NCBI GenBank assembly: GCA_963843605.1
Contig: CAWJLA010000009.1
Coordinates: 1 to 64,000, forward strand
Reading direction: 5' to 3'
From: FEN-1297 sp963843605
GTDB lineage: Bacteria; Bacteroidota; Ignavibacteria; Ignavibacteriales; Ignavibacteriaceae
Length of the DNA stretch: 64,000 bases
Positions 1 through 8,450 of this stretch are shown here, piece by piece (within the stretch, counting starts at the first letter, position 1; each line of letters opens with the position of its first letter). The notes beneath the pieces were generated by a model that saw nothing but the letters and a program-made list of their open reading frames with translations, made no database searches and was not told the origin of the DNA. A program made the translations under genes and the position numbers.

Positions 1-3000
1 GAATTTCCTCCCACTGTTTCAGCAAGGTTTGTGTTGATTGCCGTCAGCACCGGAACCGCCTTCGCGGCTTGCGGCGTGGGCGCGACGTCAACGTCCTGCA
101 TCACCGAGAACATCTCAAACAAACTGCCGCGAACGCTGGAGAGCGTCGGAGCTTGCTGTGTGCCCCGGCGACGGCGGCGGCCCTCGGCCCCGGCGAAGGC
201 GTCGAGCTTTTGCGAGAAGGCATCGAGCTTGGCGGTGTCGGCCGGTGACTTGGCCCGCTGGGCCTTGATCTGGGCACGAAGCTCTTCGACCTGATCGTTG
301 ACAGGTTGGAGCGCGAGGAGGTTCTGGTAAACCTGCTGCGACAGATTGAACTGCTGTTGCAGATCGGCGGTCGAGGTCTTTACCCGCGGATCCATGGTCA
401 TGGTCAGATCCTGCGTGTACTTCTTCCCGTCGGCGGTGAGCACGACTTTGTACTTGCCGGGCATCGCCCAGGGCGAAGTCGCGACCGGCGCGGTGTTCAT
501 GTAAATGGCGGAGATGGGATATTCGGGCTTGATGCCCGGAACCGGCGCGTAGTGCAGGTCCCACATGAAGCGGTGGAAGCCCGGCTGGTTGCTGAGATGC
601 TGCGGCGGCCGGACCCAATAAGTCGGGATGGCGAGGTTCCGGGTCAGGAGCCGGAACAGGATCGGAGCTCGAATAAGCGCGCACCAGCTTTCCGGCGCTG
701 TCGAAGATCTCCAGCTTCACGTCACCGGAAGCTCCGGCGCCGAGATAGTAGTTGAGGATGGCGCCGTCGGGCGGGTTCTGTCCGGCAGGCTCATCGGGCG
801 GCAGCGGCGTGTCGGTATTCGTGTCCCAGCGCACCCGATAGGCGAGCTCGGGCTCGAAGAGGAACGCGCTTGCCGGCGACGTGCCGTCGTCGAGCTGGCG
901 CAGCGGCGTGATGTCGTCGAGGATCCAGAAGCCGCGGCCGTGGGTTCCGATCAGCGAGGTCGTGTCCTTCACGATCGACATCGCGAATCGAGGTATGCCG
1001 GCAGATTCAGGCGCAGCGATTGCCAGTGGTCGCCGTCGTCGAACGAAACGTAAACGGTACGTTCGGTCCCGGCGAAGAGCAGGCCTTTGCGCTTGGGATC
1101 TTCGCGGACGGCGTTGACGTTCTCGTTGTCGGGAATGCCGTTGGTGATCTCGGTCCAGGTCTTGCCGCCGTCGCGGGTGCGAAGAATGTGCGGTCGCAGG
1201 TCGTCGAGGCGAAGGGTGTTGATGGCGGCGTAGGCGGTATTCGGGTCGAAATGGCAGGCCTCGAGGATGCGAGACCTTCTGCCAGGGCGTCGAGCGCGGC
1301 GGGGTGACGTTCGTTCCAGTGCTGGCCGCCGTCGGTGGTGAGCCGGATCAGTCCGTCGTCGGTGCCGGCCCAGATGCGGTTGATGTCGAGCGGCGAAGGC
1401 GCGAGGGCGTAGATGACGCCGCGCTGCGTGGGCTTCACTTCGACTGGCGAAGATGCCGACGCTGGCCGGGATGTCCCAGGTCGTGCGGGTGAGGTCGGGG
1501 CTGATCTGCTTCCAGGACGGCCGCCGTCGCGTGTCTTCCAGAGCGTGTTGGCGGCGAAGTAGAGGACGTGCGGATCGACCGGCGAGAACATGCACGGGCT
1601 CGGTGCGGACGACGCGGTAGTCGGCCGATCCGCAGCGGCGAGCGGCATGACGTCCTGCGCCTGTCCGGTGCGGCGGTCGTAGCGGGTGACCTTGCCGCCG
1701 TAAACGATGTCGGGATCGAGCGGGTCGGGCGCGGCGTAGCCGTATTCTTCGACGCCCACCGGGATGCCAGTCGCGGAAGGTGATCTCGCCGTCGTTGCCG
1801 CGGCTCGGCGATGCAGGCGGAGCCGCTCTCCTGCTGCCCGCCGCAGACCCGGTAGGGAAAAGCGTTGTCGGCGGTCACGTGGTAGAACTGCGCGGTCGGC
1901 TGGTTGTACCAGGAGCTCCAGGTCTTGCCGCCGTTGACGGTGACGATGGCGCCCTGGTCGCTGGCGATGAGAATGATGTTGGGGTCGTTGGGGTTGATCC
2001 AGATGTTCTGGTAGTCGTCGCCGCCGGGCGCGCCGCGGAAGCCGGTCCAGGTCTTGCCGCCGTCGGTGGACTTCCAGGTCGACGATGCTGGTCATGTAGA
2101 CGACGTCGGGATTCTTGGGATCGACCTGGGCACGGCGAGGTCGCCGCCGCCGATGCGACCCGTGGGCGGGGATCGGTGGTGACCGCGTACCAGTGTCTCG
2201 CCGGCGTCGTCGGAGGGGTAGAGGCCAGCCGTGCCGCTCGTTGAGTCGACCGATGGCGTAGAGGCGCTTCGGGTCGCTGGGCGCGACGGCGATGTCGATC
2301 TGCACCAAGTGCCTTCGGGCAGGTCGGCAGCCCGCGGTCAGCTGGCTGCCAGGTGGTGCCGCCGTCGGTGGACTTGAAGATGCCGCCGCCGGTGCCGTTC
2401 CAGTCGCCGTTCTCCCAGGGGCCCTGCCGGGCCTCCCACAAGGCGGCATAGATGATCTGGGGATCGGAGGGGTCGATGACGACGTCCGGCGGCGCCGGTG
2501 TTCTCGTCCTTGTAGAGGACCTTCTCGAAGGTCTCGGCCGCCGTCGGTGGAACGGTAGATGCCGCGCTCGGCGTTGGGGCCGTAGGGATGGCCGAGCACG
2601 GCGACAAACAGGCGGTCGGGATTGTGCGGATCGACGGCGATCTGCGGGAATCTGCTGGCCGTCGCGCAGGCCAAGGTGCGTCCAGGTCTTGCCGGCGTCG
2701 GTGGATTTGTAGATGCCGTCGCCGACGGAGAGGTCGGGGCGCTGCAGACCTTCGCCGCTGCCGACGTAGATGATGTTCGGGTCGGAGGGCGCGACGGCGA
2801 TGGCGCCAATGGAGCCGTGGGCTGGTCGTCGAAGATCGGCTTCCAGGTGCGGCCGTAGTCGGTGGACTTCCAGACGCCGCCGTTGACCGCGCCGACGTAG
2901 AAGACATTTGGCTGGCTGGGCACGCCGGCAGCGGCGCGGGTGCGGCCGCCGCGGAAGGGACCGATCTTGCGCCAGTGCATTTCGGTCAGGGCCTTGGTGT

Positions 3001-3079
3001 CAACGTTCTGGGTCTGGGCTTGGTTGACGACGGGAACGGCGAGCAAAAGAACGGAGAGAAGAGCAAATTTTGTGCGCAT
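1..3079 (-). pseudogene. BNR/sortilin-type beta-propeller glycosidase-like secreted protein, frame-broken and cut by window start
   Basis: The reading begins at an ATG at 3079 with a signal peptide (charged MRTK, hydrophobic stretch, AQTQ cleavage region). It continues with the family signature WRKIGPFRGGRTRA and repeated blades containing GVWKSTDYGRTW, YRSTDGG and similar Asp-box (BNR) motifs. The same protein can be followed to base 1 only by changing frame repeatedly. The first break follows FDDQPT near 2820, where one missing G restores the expected continuation. The C-terminal part near bases 1-120 still reads as protein. Relatives are about 1000-residue secreted proteins annotated as VPS10/glycosyl hydrolase BNR-repeat proteins and are frequent in Acidobacteria; substrates are unknown. 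GC content and third-position bias are far above the rest of the window. The density of single-base indels looks like low-quality sequence rather than natural decay. Confidence 0.75.
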
Positions 3080-3205
3080 CGTAGTCCGAAGTCAGAGATT
3101 TTGTCCGAAGGGCTGCAGCGGCTTCATGCATTGCAGCATCGCGAAGTGTAGTCTAATTCAAACCAACTGCAGGTGTGAGGGAACTCGATCCGATTGAATC
3201 CAAGA

Positions 3206-4250
3206 GTGCAACGAATTTCGTATCTTGTGGCGGTGATCTGTTTTGTAGCGTGGCGGCGCGGCTGCAGGCGCAAGGCGTCTCGCCAGAGCTGTTTAGCGAC
3301 ATGCAGTGGAGGCTGATCGGGCCGTTTCGCGGCGGGCGCGCGGTGGCGGTGGCGGGTGTTCCGGGCGACGGCACGACATATCTTCTTTGGCTCGGTCGGC
3401 GGCGGCGTGTGGAAGACCCAGAATGCCGGGAGTCACGTGGGTCCCGCTGTTCGACGGGCAGCCGATTGCGTCGATCGGCGCGCTGGCGGTGGCGCCGTCG
3501 AATCCCGCAGGTGATCTATGCGGGAACAGGAGAGTCGGACATTCGCAGCGACCTGTCATCGGGCGATGGAGTGTACAAGTCGAGCGATGGCGGAAAGACG
3601 TGGGAGCAACTTGGTCTGCGCGATACACGTCAGATCAGCCGCATCGTGGTCGATCCCAAGAATGCGGACGTGGTGTACGTCGGAGCGCTGGGCCATGCGT
3701 ACGGACCGAATCCGAGCGCGGCGTTTATAAGTCAACCGACGGCGGGAAGACGTGGTCGCATGTGCTGGATCAGGGGCCGGAGATTGGCGTGTCGCGACTC
3801 TGCGATGGCGGCGGAAAGTCCGGCGAAACTATTTGCGGGCACGTGGCAGGCACATCGTCCGCCGTGGACCACATACGCGCCAATTGAGGGCGGAAGGAGC
3901 GGACTGTTCCGCACCACCGACGGCGGGGCAACTGGACCAGCTCAAGGGCAATGGATTGCCGGAGGGCGATTGGGGACGGGTGGGAGTAGCGGTCTCGGCG
4001 AACGGGCGGCGGGTATACGCGCTGATCGACGCCGGGAAGAAATCGGACTGTATCGCTCAGACGATGGCGGAGATACCTGGACGCTGGCAACAACGACAAG
4101 CGGCTGACCAGCCGGGATGGTATTTCACCAGCCCACGATCGATCCTAACAATGCGGACGTGGTCTACGTGCCGAATGTGGCCCTGTACCGATATGACGGC
4201 AGACAGAACTGCATATCGGGAAATGGGACCAGTTCATGAAAGAAACTTTG
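3206..4250 (+). pseudogene. second BNR/sortilin-type propeller protein, frame-broken and truncated
   Basis: This is a divergent partner of the preceding gene. A GTG at 3206 opens a plausible signal peptide (QRISYLVAVICFVA). After a frame change the text reads LFSDMQWRLIGPFRGGRAVAVAGVPG, the same N-terminal signature as the neighbour, then YAGTGESDIRSDLS, VYKSSDGGKTW, VDPKNADVVYVGALGHAYGPN and YKSTDGGKTWSHV, spread over three frames. Homology fades at about 4200 (DPNNADVVYVPNVALYR), roughly one third into the expected length, where GC content collapses. The gene is therefore cut by the sequence junction rather than by a stop codon. The function of the family is unknown beyond secreted beta-propeller folds. 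Confidence 0.7.
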
Positions 4251-4290
4251 TTGCTGATCAATCTCGAATGAAATTAGAATATAATTTTTA
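4200..4290. other. composition breakpoint between GC-rich and AT-rich sequence (probable assembly junction)
   Basis: Upstream the sequence is strongly GC-rich and encodes an Acidobacteria-like propeller. From about 4255 on it is AT-rich like the remaining 60 kb. The upstream gene loses homology in mid-protein here. No transposase, integrase, tRNA end or terminal repeat marks the join; the nearest tRNA-derived sequence starts 120 bases later. Confidence 0.6.
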
Positions 4291-4410
4291 ACGTCATTTG
4301 TAATGTGAAATCTATGAGAAATAATACATTTGATGGACTATGAGTTAAACCAGCTACATGACTTTAAAACAGAAAAAGCCGCAAATCACTTAATACTTAA
4401 GGCTATACTT

Positions 4411-4547
4411 TGATGCCCGAAATGGAACTCCCCCGAAGGGATGCCTTTGGCAGAACCCCTACCCGCGCATGCGGACTAGACTCTGAAACTAGCGTGGCTA
4501 CCAACATGTTCTGCGAAGTTTTCGAAGCGGGATTCCACCAAACGGGC
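4411..4547 (-). pseudogene. tRNA-Leu-derived copy 1 with two hairpin inserts
   Basis: Read on the minus strand, this copy keeps the order of tRNA-Leu(CAG) at 4919-5005: acceptor start GCCCG, anticodon-arm region, variable arm GCATGCGCGGG, T arm and 3' GGGCATCA. An insert of about 22 nt lies between TTC and GAGT of the T loop and contains TGCCAAAGGCA followed by a TCCC/GGGG hairpin. A second insert of about 25 nt sits in the D arm after GGTGGAA and contains TCCCGC...GCAGAA around TTCGAAAACTTC. The anticodon loop is altered (TTCAGAG). It is unlikely to be a working tRNA. Confidence 0.75.
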
Positions 4548-4664
4548 AAATCAATTAAAAATTAAAAAGGGAAATGTTTTACAGAATGTTATAGCTTATA
4601 CTTTTTATTGCATAAACCGTATACATTATTTTCTCCCAGTATACGTTTAATAAAGGTAAGTAAG

Positions 4665-4801
4665 TGGTGCCCGAAAGGGGATTTTCCCGAAGGGATGCCT
4701 TTGGCAGAACCCCTACCCGCGCATGCGGATTAGACCATGAAACTAGAGTGTCTGTCAACCTGTTCCGCGAAGTTTTCGAAGCGGGATTCCACCAAACGGG
4801 C
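4665..4801 (-). pseudogene. tRNA-Leu-derived copy 2 with two hairpin inserts
   Basis: Same architecture as copy 1. The 3' end GGGCACCA is identical to the intact tRNA, as is the variable arm GCATGCGCGGG. The T loop carries TGCCAAAGGCA and TCCCTTCGGGA, two consecutive small palindromes. The D arm carries TCCCGCTTCGAAAAC followed by TTCGCGGAACAGG. The anticodon position reads TTTCATG, so CAG is lost, and the acceptor 5' strand GCCCGTT no longer pairs fully with TTCGGGC. This is a non-functional derivative, but with a defined, duplicated structure. Confidence 0.75.
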
Positions 4802-4918
4802 AAATCAATTAAAAATTAAAAAGGGAAATGTTTTACAGAATGTTATAGCTTATACTTTTTATGGCATAAACCGTATACATTATTTTCTCCCAGTATACGT
4901 TTAATAAAGGTAAGTAAG

Positions 4919-5005
4919 TGGTGCCCGAAAGGGGACTCGAACCCCTACCCGCGCATGCGGACTAGACCCTGAACCTAGCGTGTCTACCAATTCCACCATC
5001 CGGGC
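4919..5005 (-). tRNA. tRNA-Leu (anticodon CAG), CCA encoded
   Basis: The minus strand gives a complete class II tRNA. The acceptor GCCCGGA pairs with TTCGGGC; the D arm is GTGGAATTGGTAGACAC; the anticodon stem CTAGG/TCTAG encloses loop TTCAGGG with anticodon CAG. A long variable arm TCCGCATGCGCGGG follows, then T arm GGGG-TTCGAGT-CCCC, discriminator A and a genomically encoded CCA. The long variable arm and A discriminator fit leucine. Confidence 0.93.
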
Positions 5006-5063
5006 TTAACAATTAAAAATTAAAAAGTACAAATTAAAAAAAAAGAACTAAAATTTTTTATAA

Positions 5064-5123
5064 CCCAGTGTGGCTGCCAACCTGTCCCGCGAAGTTTTCG
5101 AAGCGGAATTCCATCATCCGGGC
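5064..5123 (-). pseudogene. 5' half remnant of an interrupted tRNA-Leu copy
   Basis: The minus strand begins GCCCGGATGATGGAAT, keeping the intact acceptor 5' strand. It then carries the same D-arm insert (TTCCGCTTCGAAAAC, TTCGCGGGACAGG) found in the two tandem copies, and stops after TTGGCAGCCACACTGGG, about the anticodon stem. No 3' half follows. It lies just upstream (in tRNA sense) of the functional gene. The shared insert site shows that all three derivatives descend from one interrupted ancestor. Confidence 0.65.
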
Positions 5124-5249
5124 TTGAAGAATTAAAAATTACAAATGAAAAATAACCTCAGCATTTATACATAAATAAAAATGCGTTTCAAATTTACATA
5201 TTTAAAAGTAAATTTTCTAATATTACAACCGGTTTTATAATATTTTTTA

Positions 5250-7535
5250 TCACCAGCCTGAATCGCCTTTTTTTTCTTCCTTTTTAATATTATTGCTTCC
5301 TCCGTTGTGTATTTCACATTTGGGCGGGAGGTTTTTCATATTAATAATATCCTTTACTACATCCGGACAATTAGGCGTTGCAAGTTTTGTATCGCCCATA
5401 TTCATAGTAGTTTTGCAGAATTCAACTGTATCAACACCGGTAGCAAGCTGGAAATATTTTACAGGAATATTCAACTCTTTATACGCACCTTCCATAAACT
5501 TTCCCCAGATGGGTGCCGCGGCATGCGCTCCCTGTCCGTAATACGAATTCGTAAATTTAATCCTGTGATCATCGAAGCCTACCCATGCGCCTGCCACAAG
5601 CTGAGGTGTAAATCCTACGTACCAGGCATCCGAATAATTTTGTGTAGTTCCCGTTTTACCGGCCGCTGGATACTGGAAATATTTCCTTATTCCAGCACCT
5701 GTTCCGTAATTAACCACATCCTCAAGCATACTAACCATAATAGACGCGGTTTGCGGCGAAATGGCTTCGGTATACGAAGGAACGAATTTATGAATCAGTA
5801 TACCGTTCTTGTCTTCGATTTTTAAGATCGATATGGGCGAAACATGTATTCCGCTGTCCGCAAATGTTCCGTATGCCGATGTCAGTTCAAGCGGAGAAAC
5901 TCCGGAAGTACCGAGCGCGATGGAAGGATAAGGATCAAGAGGAGATTCTATACCCATTCTGTGTGCGTACTTTACTACCTGGTCTGGAGGAGCTATGTTG
6001 CTTATTGTAAGTCTTCCTGCAACCACATTGACGGAATAGGCAAGAGCTTGACGCATCGTCATGTAGCCGCCGTACTCATCTTCAAAATTATCGGGCGACC
6101 AGCCGTTGTAATTGAATTTCTGATTAAGCACGGTATAGGCCGGAAAATATCCGTTGTCGATCGCTACGGTATAAGTAAAAGGTTTGAATGCAGAACCCGG
6201 CTGTCTTTTTATATTAACAGCATGATTCAGTCCGCGCCCGAAGTCCTGGTTTTCACCGCCTACCATCGCTTTTATCTGTCCGTTGGTAGGATCGATAACT
6301 ACGAAACCCACCTGAATGGTAGTAGCTATTTTCTTTACCGAATCTATAAAAGCCGGACTGTATTTCAGGTCGTTATAAACTTTCGCTTTTGCTTCCTTCG
6401 TATGAGCCAGATTGTACAGCCTGCTGTCTCTAATTGCCCTGTCTATAATATTCTTTAGTAAAGCTTCGTGCTTTTTCCAGTTCCAGCGTTTATTGAAACC
6501 GGCCTGGTATTCTTTTAAATGATCGGTGATAACTTTATTAGCTATCTGCTGCATTTTATAATTAATTGAGGTATAAATATTTAGTCCGTCCCTGTAAAGG
6601 TCAAAACCGTATTGATCCGCATAGGCTATCATTTGCTGTCTTACATATTCCATGAAGTACGGCGCTATCGTCTGATTCCCGTTTAATTTATCCGAAGCCA
6701 GGTCTATAGGCTCTGTCTTAAGTTTTTCATATTCATCTTTCGGCAGCATATCGTTTGTTACCATATTATACATAACCAGGTTACGTCTTTCCAAAGCATG
6801 CGCCGGATGTTTAACGGGATCGTAATATACCGGAGATTTCAGCATAGCCACAAACATTGCGCATTCGGGAAGAGTAAGATCTTTTCCTTTTTTGCCGAAA
6901 TATACTCTGGCCGCCGATTCAATCCCGTAAGCTCCCCTTCCGAAGTAGGAGACGTTGAGATACATCTGCAGGATTTCTTTTTTAGTAAATGTCTTTTCGA
7001 TTTGAACTGCGGTTATCCATTCGCGGATTTTCCTGGTTACGGTTTGGAATATATTTTCGTCCCTTACCTTGAAGTGATAAAGATTTTTTGCAAGCTGCTG
7101 GGTAATGGTACTGGCACCTTCATGCGAAAAAGTAAGAACGTTCTTCACCATTGCTTTAATAAACCTGGTAAGATCGACACCCCAATGCGTATAAAATTTT
7201 CTGTCTTCCGTAGATATAAGTGCTTTAGGCAAATACGAAGGAAGGCTGTCAAGTTTCGTTTCGATTCTGTTCTGGATGGAAATTGTACCGAGTAATTCGC
7301 CGTCGGCGGTATAAACTTTACTTGCCAGCTGCGGTTTAGGATTTTCGAGCTGTTCGAGAGACGGAAGTCCGCTAATAATAAATATAAAATAAGCAGCGGA
7401 AATAACTAAAACGGTACCCCAGATAATGAGCCATTTTTTTCTATTATTGCCGCGTTTCTTGGATTTTTTATTTCTTGCTTTCGAATCAAAGAAATACTTG
7501 TCGTAATCGGTATTTGTATTCTTTTTTTTCGCCAT
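5250..7535 (-). CDS. class A penicillin-binding protein 1A (bifunctional transglycosylase/transpeptidase)
   Basis: This 761-residue inner-membrane protein polymerises and cross-links peptidoglycan in the periplasm. A basic cytoplasmic tail (1-33) precedes one membrane anchor (about 35-57, WLIIWGTVLVISAAYFIFII). The GT51 glycosyltransferase domain shows EDRKFYTHWGVD (catalytic Glu), GASTITQQLAKNLY and the RKIREW region. The transpeptidase domain shows the three penicillin-binding motifs: SxxK in PGSAFKPF (about residue 440), SVN in AYSVNVVA, and KTGT in AGKTGTTQ (about 625). Length is normal for PBP1A. The start codon lies one base after the stop of the upstream LpxH-like gene, so the two are probably co-transcribed. 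No terminator stronger than a short AT-rich hairpin follows. Confidence 0.95.
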   Translation of the reverse strand: MAKKKNTNTDYDKYFFDSKARNKKSKKRGNNRKKWLIIWGTVLVISAAYFIFIISGLPSLEQLENPKPQLASKVYTADGELLGTISIQNRIETKLDSLPSYLPKALISTEDRKFYTHWGVDLTRFIKAMVKNVLTFSHEGASTITQQLAKNLYHFKVRDENIFQTVTRKIREWITAVQIEKTFTKKEILQMYLNVSYFGRGAYGIESAARVYFGKKGKDLTLPECAMFVAMLKSPVYYDPVKHPAHALERRNLVMYNMVTNDMLPKDEYEKLKTEPIDLASDKLNGNQTIAPYFMEYVRQQMIAYADQYGFDLYRDGLNIYTSINYKMQQIANKVITDHLKEYQAGFNKRWNWKKHEALLKNIIDRAIRDSRLYNLAHTKEAKAKVYNDLKYSPAFIDSVKKIATTIQVGFVVIDPTNGQIKAMVGGENQDFGRGLNHAVNIKRQPGSAFKPFTYTVAIDNGYFPAYTVLNQKFNYNGWSPDNFEDEYGGYMTMRQALAYSVNVVAGRLTISNIAPPDQVVKYAHRMGIESPLDPYPSIALGTSGVSPLELTSAYGTFADSGIHVSPISILKIEDKNGILIHKFVPSYTEAISPQTASIMVSMLEDVVNYGTGAGIRKYFQYPAAGKTGTTQNYSDAWYVGFTPQLVAGAWVGFDDHRIKFTNSYYGQGAHAAAPIWGKFMEGAYKELNIPVKYFQLATGVDTVEFCKTTMNMGDTKLATPNCPDVVKDIINMKNLPPKCEIHNGGSNNIKKEEKKGDSGW

Positions 7536-7536
7536 T

Positions 7537-8262
7537 TTAATTCCAGTCCACTATTTCGAATTTATCGTCTTTAAATATCCCGTAGCATGGTGCGTCTAGC
7601 CATGATCCCAGATTTATATATGTGCCTTGCTTATAATTCAGATAACACCGTTTATGGAGATGACCGAATAAAACATAATCGAAGCCTTCATCAATTTTTT
7701 CCTTTGCGGCATCAAATAAGCCGTCTTCTTCGCCGTAGCTTTTTTTTGATGTATAATCTCGGCTTGATTTACTGGTTGTGCTGGCTAAAGCGACGCCGAT
7801 ATCCGGATGAATTAATGAATAAAGTTTTTGAAGAGATTTATTTCTCATAAATTTCTTCAAAATATTATAACCGGTATCGTTCTTTACCAGGCCGTCGCCG
7901 TGCCCTATAAAAAATTTCTTCCCGTTCAAAGTGCAGTTTACCGGATCTTCGTACATTATTGCGCCTATCTCGTCGCGAAAAAAATTATTATGCATAAAAT
8001 CATGATTACCTATTATATAGTGTAATTTTATGCCTTTCTCGGTTAAATCCTGAAGCGCGGTAAACGTACGGAAAAAACCTTTTTGATACACCTTTTTGTA
8101 CTCAAACCAATAATCAAACAGATCGCCTACAATAAAAAGTTCTTTTACGTTATTGTGTGCGAAATTTAACAGGTTGACCAGAAGCCGTTCTTTCCGGTTT
8201 TCAATAACTTTTGATTGAAGTCCCAGATGTATATCGGATATAAAAAGATATGAATCGTTCAC
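7537..8262 (-). CDS. UDP-2,3-diacylglucosamine diphosphatase-like metallophosphatase (LpxH family)
   Basis: A 241-residue calcineurin-type phosphoesterase. The metal-binding motifs appear in order: D10-I-H12 in ISDIHLG, GDLFD at 46-50, GNHDF at 85-89, GHGD and GHLHKR near the C-terminus. LpxH hydrolyses UDP-2,3-diacylglucosamine to lipid X in lipid A synthesis at the inner membrane. The FDYWFEY segment after GDLFD is typical of the LpxH-like group in Bacteroidetes-type bacteria. Its coding sequence ends one base before the PBP1A start, giving a cell-envelope pair. Another UDP-sugar or nucleotide phosphatase role cannot be excluded. Confidence 0.8.
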   Translation of the reverse strand: MNDSYLFISDIHLGLQSKVIENRKERLLVNLLNFAHNNVKELFIVGDLFDYWFEYKKVYQKGFFRTFTALQDLTEKGIKLHYIIGNHDFMHNNFFRDEIGAIMYEDPVNCTLNGKKFFIGHGDGLVKNDTGYNILKKFMRNKSLQKLYSLIHPDIGVALASTTSKSSRDYTSKKSYGEEDGLFDAAKEKIDEGFDYVLFGHLHKRCYLNYKQGTYINLGSWLDAPCYGIFKDDKFEIVDWN

Positions 8263-8345
8263 CGAATAATTTAATATTTATTGAAATGTTAATTTAAGTA
8301 ATAACACCGATAAAAAAAATGAATAATCTTTTTCACTTACTCAAA

Positions 8346-8433
8346 TTGACAGCTTGTTTTTCTTTCCATTAATCGGTGACTTAAGTCGCCGGTTATCGAA
8401 CTGTTTTAATGATTTATAAAAACAAGCTGTCAA
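8346..8433. repeat. long inverted repeat with nested palindrome
   Basis: Arms TTGACAGCTTGTTTTT (8346-8361) and AAAAACAAGCTGTCAA (8418-8433) are perfect 16-base reverse complements. The 56-base interior holds a second near-perfect palindrome, GGTGACTTAAGTCGCC (8386-8391 region to 8391-8401). The words CACTTACT and ACTTAAGT recur just outside. It lies between the aminopeptidase stop and lpxH, both on the minus strand. It could fold as a cruciform or a terminator-like RNA, or be a small non-coding mobile repeat; one copy gives no proof. Confidence 0.6.
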
Positions 8434-8450
8434 CTTAAGTCACTTACTGA

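Larger units (their letters stand above)
4411..4922. repeat. 254-bp tandem duplication next to tRNA-Leu
   Basis: Two units, 4411-4664 and 4665-4918, repeat with an exact 254-base period, and the first bases of the intact tRNA (4919 onward) start a third period. Each unit contains a tRNA-Leu-derived copy followed by an AT-rich spacer. The spacers 4547-4668 and 4801-4922 differ at only one position that I can see, so the duplication is recent. The tRNA-derived portions have diverged a little more. Confidence 0.9.

Noticed and set aside
4579..4803. 74-codon minus-strand open frame
   Set aside because: It runs through the tRNA-derived repeat and its spacer; the translation is just that repeat read as protein.
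4411..5123. CRISPR array
   Set aside because: The repeat has a 254-base period, contains tRNA text and has no short repeat-spacer pattern or cas genes.
5216..5249. Terminator after PBP1A
   Set aside because: AATATTA and TAATATT can pair, but a seven-base all-AT stem is too weak to report as a terminator.
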